Origin: Myotis daubentonii
Taxonomy: Eukaryota; Chordata; Mammalia; Chiroptera; Vespertilionidae
Reading direction: 5' to 3'
DNA length: 64,000 nucleotides
Assembly: GCF_963259705.1 (NCBI RefSeq)
Contig: NC_081844.1
Coordinates: forward strand, 110,732,965-110,796,964
A program made the translations under genes and the position numbers. Shown here piece after piece: positions 21,863-33,754 of the stretch. Positions within the stretch are counted from its first letter, which is position 1. The number at the start of each line of letters is the position of its first letter. The notes under the pieces were generated by a model that was not told the origin of the DNA, made no database searches, and saw only the letters and a program-made list of their open reading frames with translations.

Positions 21863-22135
21863 CTGATTCAGCCTGCTCGCCAGCGGTCACCTGTTCAGAT
21901 TCCCATGTCGCGCGGCCCCGCCTGGGCAGGCGAGTGCTTCTGGGAGTTTGCCCGGTTCCTCCAGGTCTCTGGGCGTTGGTGTGACTCTTCATAGTGTCTG
22001 TTTCTCCTCTTTCGTTTCTCATTTTATTTATCTGTGTCTTCCTCCTTTTTCCTCAGCTCATCTAGATCACGGTTGGTCAGTTTTGTTTATCTTTTTGAAA
22101 ACCAGCTCCGTTCATTGATCTTTTCTATTCTCGTC
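21863..22135 (-). mobile_element. Ancient L1 remnant, 5' part
   Basis: Third segment of the same old L1. It includes tttgtttatctttttgaaaa followed by ccagctccgttcattgatc, a well-known reversed ORF2 landmark. Unique intron sequence follows. Confidence 0.75.
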
Positions 22136-22799
22136 CGTGGGTGGCCATCCGAATCAGTGCTGGGGGGTGTGGGCGATGACAGCTACAACTCCTGCCCCCC
22201 ACCCCCTGCCGAGCCCCGTCCGGTCCTTTGAGGTCACATGTGAGGATGCAGACTCGGGCCTCGGTCTCGGGTGTCCAGTGAGGCTCTCAGACGTCAGGAC
22301 ACACCGCACGCCCCGCAGGCTCGTGCACGCACACCTGCTGGGTCCTCCCTGGTCCCAGCTGCTGCTGCGGCTGTGGTCCCAGTGTAACCCCTGCTGCTGA
22401 GGGGTGCGCTGAGCCCCGGCCAGTCAGCCCCTGAGTGCCCAGCATGGCCTCTGAGCGTCTGGGGGCCAAGGGAGGGAGCTTTCCATGTCTGTGCACCGGG
22501 ATGGGGGGGTCCTTCGCCTGGTCCCCAAGTCCTGCTGGTGGCAGTGGGCGGGGCATCAGGGCTTTCCTGGCTGTTGGCCCCTCCTCCTCCGGAACCAAGG
22601 AGGCGAATGCTCTCCTGCCCCCAGGACACAACCCACCTTGTCTCCCCACAGTGCCTGCTGCCTTGCAGCCGCTCCAGCACAGACTCCAAGCTGCCCTCGG
22701 TTCCCTTCCCGCCCCAGGCGCCAGCTTTTCCCGGGCTCGTCTGCGTGGGGTGGCAGAGATGGGGGGCCCACTAACCGCGCTTTCTGTCTTGTCTTAAAG

Positions 22800-22856
22800 G
22801 CTCAGCTGTCACAAGCGCTGGAGGAGCTGGGCAGCCAGAAGCAGAGAGCGGACATG
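22800..22856 (+). CDS. MAD1L1: MAD1L1 internal coding exon B (57 bp)
   Basis: A 19-codon microexon-like exon that reads AQLSQALEELGSQKQRADM, matching about residues 454-472 of human MAD1 in the coiled coil. The phase is 0 at both ends. The donor is a good gtgagt. The acceptor reads cttaaag, so the base before AG is A where C or T is usual, and the pyrimidine tract is short. A weak acceptor on a small in-frame exon makes skipping plausible; loss of the exon would remove 19 residues without a frameshift. It lies just downstream of the transposon-rich part of the intron. Confidence 0.95.
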
Positions 22857-25800
22857 GTGAGTCCAGGCCACGCCCTGCGGGGTCTCTGCCAGAGGGAGGC
22901 AGGGCGGGTGCCTTGACCCGGCCCAGGGCGTTCTCGTCCCCTCATGACGTGTCCTGCAGGCCCGCGTGGGCCCTGGCCGCCACATCCCTTCTTGTCATCA
23001 GAAATGAGGTGGGAGCAGAGGGCACAAGGTTTAGAAGCCAAGGCCTGGCTCCCAGAGACAGACTAGCTGCCTCAGTGTGAGGACTGGGGGCAGGGGCGCC
23101 TCCTGATAAGGTCATGCCCTGCCCCAGGGCCTGTGCCTGCAGCCCCGGAGCCGCCCACGCTGTCCAGGCTGAGCCAGGACCTCCCTGCAGCCTGCGGGTT
23201 CCCTGCCGGACAGGCTGCTTCTGTTGGCGGGTCTCTGCCCAGAGGACACGGGCCCCGCCTCCCCGAGAGCCCAGTGGGGGCACAGGTGTGCAGGAGAGGC
23301 AGGTGTCTCCCCACCCCGGGGAGGCGGGTGGGGACTTCGCTGCGGGAGCATGTCTGTCCTGTGCAGGCTGCGAGCCCCTTGCTGCTGCCCCGCCCTCGGC
23401 CTGGTCTCAGGACAGGGCGGCCACGGGATGTCTGTGTGTGGGGGCTGCTCTGCCCCAGGCCAGCTGGCTGGGTGAGGGCGAGGCTGCTGCTGGCACCCGG
23501 CGGCCTGGGACCGCGTCACGGGCCAGAGCTCTGCTCCTGCATCTTCGCCTCCTTCCATCAGCTCCCTGACCTTGAGCAGGGTGCCCTCTGTTGAAGTGAC
23601 ATGTCCTTCAATTTGCATATCCGTCGTGTCCTTGCTGTTGCCACCGCTGTCGCTTCCACTGCAGGGTAGGGCTGCTGGAAGGGCCTGGAATCGGCCACCA
23701 TGAGGGGGCACTGGAGGAGGGGACGGGACTGCGGGCTGGCACAGGCCTGGAGCCCAAGGGTGGCTGTATGCAGGGCCTGGCAGGGGGAGATGAGGGGTGT
23801 CCGGGCAGTGCTGGGGAGTGCTCACACTGAAGGTAGAGGGCCCAGGGTCAGGGGTCAGGGAAGCTTGGGGAGGGCAAGTTTGGAGGGAAATATTGGGTCT
23901 GAGATGCTTTGGACATGGGGCGCCAGGCTGCAGCCGGAGTCAAGGCCAGCTGAGCATCCGTGTCCTCGTGTCCTTGGAGCCTCACGGCTGAGGAGGCAGA
24001 GCCTGAGGCTGAGCCCCATCAGGCAGCTCCGGCACCGACATGGGCCTGGGCAGGTGGCAGAGTCGGGGGCCCGAAAGCAGTGCTCTGGCCGGGGCTGCAG
24101 GGGCCATGCCATCGGCCCCGGGACGAGGGGCTGCAGGACAGCTGCATGCAGCCTGTGTGGGTCTCACTTTGACCACACAGTCTCTGTCCCTGGTCAAGCC
24201 CCCGGGACTAAACATGATGCCTGGTCCCTCCAGACAAATGAGAACGAATGTGGGCGCTGGCAGGACCCTGTCTCCCGGGGACTCTGAGGGCGGCCTAGGT
24301 GAGTGCCACTGTGGGCCTGGCACCCCCGCCTGCCGGGTGCTCCGCGCAGCTTCAGGTGAGACGGGCCTGTCCCTGTGGAGCCTGCAGAGAGGGCAGGAGG
24401 GCACGGCGGGTGCCCCGCATTGGCTCCCTCGCGCTGCCTTAGGTCTGGGCGCAGCTGTCCCTCAGGGGTAAGCTCAGCCTCTGGTGGCCTCGTCTGCAGC
24501 CTGGTTCACGCTGTTCACGCCTCTTCTCGTTCCCGGGTAGAGGGAAGAGGAGAAGTGCAGTCCCCCGCGTGTGCAGGCGGCGCTCGCGCTCGGGGGCCAG
24601 GGCCTCTGCTCCCTGCACCGCCCTCATCCATCCGGGCTTCGTGGAGCTAAAGGCCAGGCCAGGCGGACAGGGTGGGGTCTGGGGTGACAGAGCTGTCGGC
24701 TCTGCAGGGAGCGGCACCCCAGGGCCATGCCTCCCCCTGGCTTAGGAGCAGTTTCTTCTCCACTGTGACCTGTGTGGGAGGAGCCGAGAGCCACCAGCCT
24801 GGCTCTGGGGCTGGCCCCCCATTCCAGTGGCAGCCTCCCTGCTGCGTCAGGTCTAGTCCCAGGACAGCAGGGCTCAGGGTGGCCACTGCTGCAGGCTGCA
24901 GTCCTCTGCCCGGTCGCTGGGCACGGCCCCTCCTGGGGCCTCTCCCAGCCGCAGCCCCTCCCTCGCCTGCTGGTTTCTGGCCGAGTGAGCGCACATTCAG
25001 GAGAGGAGGGGAGGAGAAATCTCAACACCTCAGCTCACTGCTGTGACAGGCGCGCAGTGTGGCTGCCATTTGTCAGCGCAGCGCACCCACCTCCTCTCTA
25101 AGGAGCGGCCGTCGCAGGGAGCGCTGCCCCGGCCTGTGTGCCCCCCCCCCCACAGCGAGCCCTGGCCGCGGCTGGAGAAGTCAAGTACAGACGTCCTCTG
25201 GGGCTGCGTGTGCCTCAGGGAGGAGAGTAGCCACTCGGTTTCTGATTTAAGACACCCTGACCCCTCACGGCGCCTGCAAGGAAGCCGTCCTCTTCCTTGA
25301 GCCCCGTTTTCCTCAGTGGTCCCGTGGGCCTGCTCCTGGCCGCCAGGGGAGCCCTGCGGGGTCAGCCCGGGGGCGGGGCGGGGCGGGGCGGCGGGAGCCC
25401 TTCCCTGGCCTCGGTCACGCCCCTCGCACGTTCCTTGACAGGCCCAGGCTGGTGCGTCGCTGTGTCAGGGGCCTACGCTGCCTTTCCCTGGCTGCGGCTC
25501 CACACCCGCCCTGGGCCCCGCAGGGCGCCAGGAAGGTGGCACTCAGACTCGGAAAGTGAAGGTCCCAGCGGCCTCATCCGCTGTCCCAAATGTCGCCTCT
25601 GGGACAGCACCACATGCAGGTTGGCGGGCTCACCTCCACGTTGATGGGAGGAGTTCCAGCCGGGGACCCGCGGCCGCCCTGGTCCTGGCCGCTCTCAGTC
25701 CTGAGTCTCCTGTTCACACTCCCGGCCTTAGCGCTCAGTCCCAGGCTCCCTGTGCCGGGAGCCACGCTGCCACTTCAGGATCAGGTCCGAGTCCTCACCA

Positions 25801-27251
25801 GCCCGGCCATCCTGTCCAGGCCCCTGCCTCACGGCGGCTGTGGGGCCTGGAACCCCCTTGATACTCGGAAGCCCGGTCTGCCCGTGCTCTTTCCCTGCGA
25901 GGGGACCCGGCTGCTGCGGCACCACGTCTCCTGCCCATCTGTGACTGGGCTTCCCTGTGCCCGCTGTGCCCAGACACACGGGGCTGTGTTTCCCTGAGAC
26001 CCAGCAGAGGCCCCTCGGCCGAGGAACCTGGGGGAGGCCGTTTCTGTAGCAGGAACTTTCAGATCCGCCACCGCCTCCGCAGACAGGCCCCACTGGCCTC
26101 ACCCGCCAAACCTCACCCCGAGACCCCGGGCAAGCCCTGTGGCCGGGGAGACCGTTAGTGCTCAGCTCTTGGGCCTCCCCTCTCATGGCTTTCACAGAGC
26201 TGTGCCCGCCCACCCCCCAGGCTGCGCCTCTTGGAGGCGCCTGGAGCACTGGGTTAACCCTCCGCTCCTGTGGGAAGCAGGTGGGTGCCCCCTTCACCGG
26301 CAGGAGGACGCTCCCAGCTGCCGAGGGCTGGGCTGTGACGGGCACTGTGCCCCTCCGCGCCATGACCAGTGTCCCCCTGCAGAGCAGGAGCAGGGGCCTC
26401 AGCGGCTGAGGATGAGCCGCTGGCCCAAGACCTCCGGGTGCTGAGGGCTCACTTATCTGGCGCTCCTGGGGGCCCGGGAGGCCCTCCTTCCCGTGTCGTG
26501 CAGCTGCCGGCAGCTCCCGGGCAGGGGTCTAAGCAGCAGCCGCTCCCCTGGCACTCGGTTCGCCTGGAGCAGGCGCTGCGGGTAATTGTGCTCTTCACTT
26601 AGGAGAGGCGCCGAGAAGGAATGTCAATCTGTGCGTTCGCTTTGGAGATGGGGCATGTGCGGGCCGGGCCCTCTCTCCTGGAGATGTGATTCGGAAGGAA
26701 GAGGGCCCTGCCAGCAGCAGGCCCAGGGCCCGGCCGCTCCCGTCCCGGCCGCCTTGTGCCCGGCGGGCACCGTCCTTTCACTGGGAGGAGGATGGTCCTG
26801 GGACAGGGCTCCCAGCTTTGGGCGTTTAGCGGGCTCTCTCAGACGATGCAATCAGTTAGTCCTGTGTTGTTTTTAAAGCAATTCCATGCGGATTTTTCTC
26901 GTGAAGTGTGGACGGGTGGTTGCAGGCTGCAGGGTTAGTGCATTTGTCTTCCTGTCGCCCTGCGCTGGCTGACAGCACGTGAGCCAGCGCACACGGCCGG
27001 GGACTCTGCTCCAGCGGGCCTGGCTGAGGGCACCCCTGCCCCATTCCCATGACCCAGCTGCTCACCAGTCGCCCGCCAAACCGTCCTCATGCTTAGCTCC
27101 CAGCAGCCTCTGCACACCCTCCTGGGCTTCCTCCTGGTACATGCGACGTGTTTACGGAGCTGCTTCAGTGGGTGGCTAGGAGGTAAACGCGTGCAGAGCC
27201 TGTCTGGAGGGACTCCCGCGCTCCCGCCTGACCCTGTGCTGTTTCCCGCAG
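22857..27251 (+). other. MAD1L1 intron between exons B and C
   Basis: About 4.4 kb of GC-rich sequence with no interspersed repeat that I can identify. A run of GC boxes lies at about 25370-25396, and otherwise nothing stands out. Open frames on both strands are compositional. Confidence 0.8.
25370..25396. promoter_or_regulatory. GC-box run
   Basis: Four consecutive GGGGCGGGGC-like units (gggggcggggcggggcgggg) make overlapping SP/KLF sites and a possible G-quadruplex. No TATA box, exon or CpG-island boundary could be linked to it. Confidence 0.35.
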
Positions 27252-27340
27252 CTGGAGATGGAGCTGAAGGTGCTGCAGGCCCAGGCGGGCCCCACCGAGC
27301 AGAGTGTCCTGCTGTCCCGGGAGGAGGCGAGCGAGCTCAG
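27252..27340 (+). CDS. MAD1L1: MAD1L1 internal coding exon C
   Basis: The 89-bp exon encodes LEMELKVLQAQAGP through SREEASEL plus the first two bases of an Arg codon completed by the next exon. It corresponds to about residues 473-502 of human MAD1. The acceptor is tttcccgcag; the donor is gtacat, the least consensus-like donor in the set. The middle of the exon differs from human more than its ends do, which is usual for surface positions of this coiled coil. Confidence 0.95.
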
Positions 27341-27907
27341 GTACATCCCACCCACCCGCTCCCCGTCCCACCTTCCGGGGACACTGTCTTCTCCAGCCCC
27401 TGCCCTACGCTCAGCTCCTCTGCACAGACGGCCCACGGCGGGCCTTTCCCGTCCTTCTGCAGGCTGGCGCTGGCCGGCGTCTCGGTGTCCCCGGGGCTCA
27501 GAGAGCTGGGCTCCTGCCACAGTGCCCCGGGCCTGTGGCCAGCAGAGCCCGCGGCCTCGTGCGGCCTCCAGGGCGGCAGGTGTGCGCTCCTGGTTCCAGG
27601 GACAGTTGCTCGCAGAGCAGCAGCCGCCCGGACTCTTCCTCCTGCGAGGCGGCTCCCCTGTACGTGGCCATGGACACTGTCCGCTTCCTTGCCCCCCCCC
27701 CCCCCCCCGCGCCCTCGCTGTTGGGTGGAGGTGCCACAGTCCTTTCCCAGCCCCTTCCCCACCTGGACCCGCGGCTCGTCCTTAGGAAGGTCTTCCGGAG
27801 GCCGAGCTGACCGCCTGCTCCCGGCTGCTTGGTCCCCAGTGGCCGATGGGCAAGTGGACACTGTCCCCCAGACTCTCTGGGTGCAGGGTGAAGAGTAAGC
27901 ACAGCGC

Positions 27908-28020
27908 TGGCCAGTGCTCAATGGTTAGAGCGCCAGCCCTCAGCCCAAAGGGTCATAGGTCCGCTTACCAGTCACAGGCACGGCCTCAGCTTCAGGTTCA
28001 ATCCCCAGCCCCAGTTGGCA
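27908..28020 (+). mobile_element. Partial Ves-like SINE
   Basis: ctggccagtgctcaatggtt followed by agagcgccagc gives a box A region, and ggttcaatccccagcc a box B region. The 3' half and tail are absent or diverged. Confidence 0.55.
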
Positions 28021-30555
28021 GGGGTGGTGCCTCCTCCCAAGAGCCGCCTGGGAGCCTGGGCCCGTGCCGCCACCGCTGCCCACTCTCAGACAGTCGCATC
28101 TGCATGGGCCTGAGCGCAGCTAGGCGTGCGTCCAGCATGTGTGGGCTGGCACGCTTTGGACTTAGTCATTTTTGCTTATTTTGTAAAATCTAAGATAAAG
28201 GCTTTATCATCAACATCTTGACGCGCTAGGAGGGGAATCAGCTGTGGGAAGCGACTGGCTCCTTAACAGAAGTCAGGCCGCCGTCTGGACACGCTCCGCC
28301 AGGAGGAGCTGCCCTTGGGGGGCTGGAGTGGGTCTGACTGCAGGCCCGCCGCCCCGTTTGGGGTTCCCCTGAGCCCTGGCAGCAGGCTGAGGACAGGCTC
28401 TGGGAGGAGCCCCAGCACAGGGACAGGACCCTGGGCCAGGCAGGGCGTGCAGGGGCCCCTCCTCCCTGGCCAGGGTTCACCCCTCCGCCCCGTTCATGTC
28501 TCCATGTCTGTCTCATCCAAAACCGCCAGGTGCCCCAGCTTCCAGCACCTTCTGCACAGTGTCCCCGCTCTGGGCCAGACTCTCAGGCGGCTGCCCCACC
28601 CATCACAGAAAACGCCCAGCCGTGTCCTCGTGCCTCCATGTCCCCTGTCGCCAGTGTGATGCTGGCTGTGGGCCCAGCGCCCTCGGGCCAGTCTAGGCAG
28701 CGTGCTCTGTCTTTCCCGCGAAGCCACACGGGGCATAAGAGGCAGCCTTTCTGGTTTTGGGGGGGCGGGCTGGGGGAGGGCCACAGACACACCCTGAGGA
28801 GGGTGCCCCACAGCCCAGCTTCCTGCTCCATCCCCCCTCCTATGCTGTGTGGGAGCCTCGGGCCTTCATGCCACCCCTCCCTCCTGCTGCTGCCGCCTCG
28901 TGTGGGGAGAGGTTCTGGAAGGACACACAGGTGGTACCATTGTCGTGCACACACACACATACACGTGTGCACACACGCATACACATACACACGCATGCAC
29001 ATGGATCTGTGTAGAAAGCGCGTCGGCTGTATAACTTATTAAGTGCATGGGTCTGTCCCAGGCACATGTAAAACTACGTACAGACGAAACCGCTCCTTTA
29101 GGGACAAGCGGGGACTCGGCTGGAGCTGACCGGCTCCCGCTCCTGCTGCCGGGAGCTGCCCTCCAAGTCTCGAGCTGTGGCTGCGCTTTAACAGGCGGGT
29201 CGACGCGCTGACAACCCGAGCAGGGCCCTGCCGACCCTCGTCCTCTGCCAGGAGCCACAGGGCAGCATCCGACAGCAGGCCCAGGTACAGCCCCGCCTGA
29301 GCAGGGCCGCCGGCCAGGAGGCACGGGGACACAGACCTCACAGTGTGGGGCCCAGAGTGAGCGGGACACAGCCTCTCCTCGTGCCTCCAGGAGAGGAGGA
29401 GTCACACCGAGCGCCAGGAGTCACACCGAGAGCCAGGACAGCCGTCACTGGCACCCTTACCGACCAGGACGCTCAAGCAGGTGTAAAACGGCTTCAGTAA
29501 AGTATGTATCCTTGTCAACAAATGCAAGAGTGTAACCCTCAACAAAAGAATAGAAAAAAGTGTTTTTCAAGGATCAAAGTGCAGACCTGGACGGTACAGT
29601 AGCCGGGGCGGGACTCACTGGCTGGCTCAGCAGCAGGCCCCTGTGACTCAGGCAGGTCAGGAGCAGTCACTGTCGGAGGGGAGGCCGACCCAGAGGGAGC
29701 AGCGAGGATGGAGCCGCAGGTCCTGGGGACAGCCAGGCGGCCTTCCAGGTGGAGTCCCGGTGGGAGAGGGGAGGTGGGCGGGCACACCCCCTGATGGGCG
29801 GCGGGCACACCCCAGGAGCCGAGTGTGGGTGAGCCCACCTAGAAAACCACCCATGGCCCCTGCCAGTTAGTCCCTGAGTCAGAGACACGGGGAGCATCTG
29901 ACAGGAGCGAGGGAGCAGCATGAGTGACAGCGACCATGGCTCATCCGCAACCAGGAGGCCAGGATGCCGCGCGCACACCACGTTCCGAGGGGGGGAGCTG
30001 TCAGCGGCGGGCGAGGAAGTGTCCTTCGGGGACGGAGGGACGTCGTGCTGTCAGATCAAGGAAACCACGACCATTTGTCACCGGCAGAGCCGAGCGCAGG
30101 GCTGAGGAGCTGGCCCAGGGGAGGGTCGGCCTTTCCCACGGAGAGCCACGTGGGGCCGACGGGACAGTGGGCGGCGGCTCCTCACCTGGGCTCACCTGGC
30201 TTAGCACCTGTGAGATCGCGGACGTGCTCAGTGCACAGAGGAAGCGTGGGCCTGCGGGGACCGCCCGCCTGCTGAGGACTCTGCTTGCTGTGGGCGCTGT
30301 TCCTGGAGCAGCTATGACGTGGAGCCGGCTGCGTGGCTTAAGCGCCCACGCTCGGGGAGGGCCGGGCGCCACTCCGAGGCCACGCATAAGCCTGTGTGGA
30401 GCTTAGGGAGACGGGTGGGGTGAGAACGAGAGGTTTGGGTTCCTCTGTGTCCTCCGTGTCAGCACTGGGTGTGCCCAGCCTTGTCTTGGCATCACCTATT
30501 TCCCGTGGCTGCCGATGCTGGACTCTGCTGGCAGCTCGGTCCTCTGCGGCCGTTC

Positions 30556-30865
30556 AGATCTGTCACCAGCTCCTTCTTTTTGACTTTGGCAAGTTCTTTA
30601 TGTTCTTGGCATTTCCATTTGCCAGTCTGGTTAGCGTATATTGGCCCTCAGTCCCTAGCTTGTCTTTTCCTCTTATCAGTGTCTTTAATACAACAGAAGT
30701 TCCTAATTGTGGTAAAGTCCAATTAATCACTTCAATGGAACACCTTTTTTTAGATGCCAACTCTGAAAACTCCTGGCCTGACCCTAAGTATCAAAGATTT
30801 TCAGTTCTGTTTTTTCTGAACGTTTTATAGTTTCACATTTTACATTTAAGTCTCTAATCCAATAA
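30556..30865 (-). mobile_element. Old L1 remnant (interrupted by the L1 at 30866)
   Basis: Reversed L1 ORF2 sequence with landmarks gaagttcctaattgtggtaa and acgttttatagtttcacatt. It resumes at 31776 with aatctcaaatccacgttcag and gtgtgagatgtgaggtttag, so a plus-strand L1 inserted into it. Confidence 0.7.
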
Positions 30866-31775
30866 GAAGAAGAAATAAAAGGCATTCAAATTGGAAAGGA
30901 GGAAGTAAAACTCTCATTATTCACATGATATTGTACATAGAAAACCCTAAAGACTCCACCAAAAAAACTACTAGATTTAATAAATGAATTTGGCAATGTA
31001 ACAGGATACAAAATCAACACCCAAAAATCAGTGGCCTTTTTATACACCAATAATGAATTCTCAGAAAGAGAAACTAAACAAACAGTCCCATTTACCATTG
31101 CAACAAAAAAATTAAGTTAGGAATGAACTTAACCAAGGAGGCAAAAGACTTGTACTCAGAAAACTACAGGTCGTTGAAAAAAAGAGATGGAAGATCTACA
31201 CAAGTGGAAGAATATCCCGTGTTCATGGATTGGTAGAATCAACATCATTAAAATGTCCATACTACCCAAGGCAATCGACAGATTCGATGCAATCCCTATT
31301 AAAATATCAATAGCATATTTCACAGACCTAGAACAAATACTCCAAAAATTTATACGGAATCAAAAAAGAGCCCGAATAGCTGCAGCAATTTTGAGAAAGA
31401 AGAATCTCTTACCCTTGAGACGGCATGGAGGTTACCTGGAGAGCATCACACTAAGTGAAATAAGTCAGAGAAAGACAAGTGTCATATGATCTCACTCACA
31501 TGTGGAATCCAGTTAACAAAATAAACTGATGAACAGAGTGGCTGCAGAAACATGGAAGCAGGGAACAGAGTATGGAATCTCAGAGGGAAGGCGGGGGTGG
31601 GGGTGGGATGGAAAGTGATCAACCAAAGACTTTGTATGTGTATATGCATCACCCATGGACACAGACAATAGGGTGGTGAAGGCCTGGGGGAGAGGGGCGG
31701 CAGGGGCAGGCTGGAGGGGGGGAAAGGGGGACATATGTAATCTTTTCAACAATAAAGAATTACTAAAAAAGTAAT
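30866..31775 (+). mobile_element. L1 fragment, ORF2 piece fused to 3' end
   Basis: 30885-31406 reads as L1 reverse-transcriptase/ORF2 sequence (for example TNNEFSERETKQTVPFTIAT), with frame breaks. At about 31407 it jumps to the 3' untranslated region (ctaagtgaaataagtcagag) and ends with caacaataaagaattactaa and a short A-rich tail. It is therefore truncated at the 5' end and internally deleted. Inserted in an older, opposite-strand L1. Confidence 0.85.
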
Positions 31776-32005
31776 AAATCTCAAATCCACGTTCAGGTAC
31801 GTTTTGTGTGAGATGTGAGGTTTAGGTTAAGGTTTATGTTGTTTTATTTTTCGCCTGAAGGTGTTGGGTGCCGCAGCACCAGGTGGGTAAAGGCTGTGTC
31901 CTCCCTGACCCCGTGCCCTTGTCACAGTGAGTCGCCGAGTTCCTGTTCCGGGCTCTGATTGGCTGTCTTGACCAGGGCTCATCCCCTCACCACTGTCTCC
32001 ATCTC
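31776..32005 (-). mobile_element. Old L1 remnant, continuation
   Basis: Continues the reversed ORF2 sequence interrupted at 30865, then fades into unique GC-rich DNA near 32000. The exact right limit is uncertain. Confidence 0.55.
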
Positions 32006-32264
32006 TGCAGCCTGTGAGCAGTTCCAGGACCCATCTGTGTGATTCCTCCAGTTCCATTCCTGCTCCTCAGGCTGCTTGGCCGTGCTCCTCCTCCTGGCTT
32101 CCCTGTGAATGTTGGCTCAGCGTGGGGTGCCGGCTGTGGTGACCTGGCCGCAGTCGGGAGGAGCTGCATCCCTGGGGGTCCCACTCCACACACATGACCC
32201 TCCCTTGCTCAGGCCTGATTTCTCCTCGGCGTTTCACTCAGGCACGGTCCCTGCTGTTAGGGCA

Positions 32265-32354
32265 GATTCATCCCTCTGTGTCGTCTTGTATCCACTGTAA
32301 GGCTGCTTCATTGTGGTTTACTATTGCACCTTATCGTTATATAGAACGGATTGG
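32265..32354. repeat. Left copy of a roughly 85-bp direct repeat
   Basis: Similar (about 80 percent by eye) to 33397-33486. Both contain cactgtaaggctgc, then tcattgtggtt and a tatagaa-type ending. The pair flanks the L1 ORF2 fragment. Confidence 0.7.
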
Positions 32355-33382
32355 AGGAATCACAGCACCAGATTTCAAGCTATACTGCAAAGCCACCGTA
32401 CTCAAAACAGCCTGGTACTGGCACAAGAACAGGCATATAGATCAATGGAACAGAACAGAGAACCCAGAAATTGACCCAAGCCATTATGCTCAATTAATAT
32501 TTGACAAAGGAGGGAAGAGCATACAATGGAGTCAGGACAGTCTCTTCAATAAATGGTGTTGGGAAAATTGGACAGATACATGCAAAAAATTGAAACTAGA
32601 CCACCAACTTACACCATCCACAAGAATAAACTCAAAATGCATAAAAGACTTAAATGTAAGTCATGAAACCATAAAAATCCTAGAAGAAACCATAGGCAGC
32701 AAAATCTCAGACATCTCTCATAGCAATTTGTTTACAGATACATCTCCCAGGGCAATGGGAACTAAGGAGAAAATAAACAAATGGGACTTCATCAAATAAA
32801 AAGCTTCTGCCAGCAAAAGAAACCATCAACACAATGAAAAGGGAGCCCACGATATGGGAGAACATATTTGGCAATGATACATCTGATAAAGGGTTAATAT
32901 CTAAAATATATAAGGAACTCATACAACTTAACAAAAGGAAGACAAACAATTTAATTTAAAATGGGCAAAGGACCTAAATAGATACTTTTCCAAAGAGAAC
33001 ATATTAAAGCCAAGAGACCTGAAAAAATGCTCAAAGTCACTGATCATCTGAGAGATGCAAATCAAAATGACAATGCGGTACCATCTCACACCTGTCAGAA
33101 TGGCTATCATCAACAAGTCAACAAATGACAGGTGCTGGTGAGGATGTGGAGAAAGGAACCCTCGTGCACTGCTGGTGGGAATGCAGACTGTGCAGCCACT
33201 GTGGAGAACAGTATGGAGTTTCCTCCAAAAATTAAATATGGAACTGCCATTTGACCCAGTGATCCCACTTCTAGGCATATATCCTAAGAACCCAGAAACA
33301 CCGATCAGAGAGGATGTGTGCACCCCTGTGTTCACAGCAGCACAGTTTACCATCGCGAAGATCCGGGAGCAGCCCAGGTGCG
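32350..33382 (+). mobile_element. L1 ORF2 C-terminal fragment lacking the 3' end
   Basis: Encodes recognisable ORF2 C-terminal sequence ([20 protein letters not shown], later ELPFDPVIPLLGIYPKNPET). A stop appears after KWDFIK at about 32800, with further frame changes. It ends at gaagatccgggagcagccca without 3' UTR or tail, unusual for ordinary L1 insertion. Confidence 0.88.
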
Positions 33383-33396
33383 GGCCCTGTCGCTTG

Positions 33397-33486
33397 GCAG
33401 AGTCACCCCTCAGGTGTCCTGCACCCACTGTAAGGCTGCCTCATTGTGGTTCACTATGGCACCTCATCATTACATAGAAGGGATTT
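33397..33486. repeat. Right copy of the roughly 85-bp direct repeat
   Basis: Partner of 32265-32354; contains cactgtaaggctgcctcatt and catcattacatagaaggga. A Ves SINE is inserted just past its end. Confidence 0.7.
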
Positions 33487-33493
33487 GGTTTTT

Positions 33494-33739
33494 CGTTTTT
33501 TTATTCGTTTTTTAACGAATTCGTTTTTTAAGTCAATATTTTTTTATTGACTTCAGAGGGAGAGAGGGAAAGGAAGAGAGAAACATCAGTGATGAGAGAG
33601 AATCATGGATCGGCCGCCTCCTGCACACCCCACACTGGGGATCGAGCCTGCAACCGGGGCACGTCCCCTGACCAGGAATCGAACTGTGACCTCCTGGTTC
33701 ATAGGTCGACGCTCAACCACTGAGCCACGCCGGCCGGGC
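33494..33739 (-). mobile_element. Ves-type SINE with target duplication
   Basis: Minus-strand head ccggccggcgtggctcagtg, box B ggtcacagttcgattcc, second half with ggctcgatccccagtgtggg, and AT-rich tail. Flanks agggatttggttttt (33479) and aggaattggtttttt (33740) are a target duplication with small differences. Confidence 0.9.
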
Positions 33740-33754
33740 AGGAATTGGTTTTTT

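Larger units (their letters stand above)
12250..22799 (+). other. MAD1L1 intron between exons A and B
   Basis: 12250-15319 is unique GC-rich sequence with one good CTCF-like site and a pyrimidine-rich stretch at about 15085-15240. 15320-15982 holds two small DNA-transposon derivatives. 16135-16295 is a small AT-rich island. 17440-22135 is an old L1 packed with younger insertions. 22136-22799 is unique sequence leading to the weak acceptor of exon B. Confidence 0.85.
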
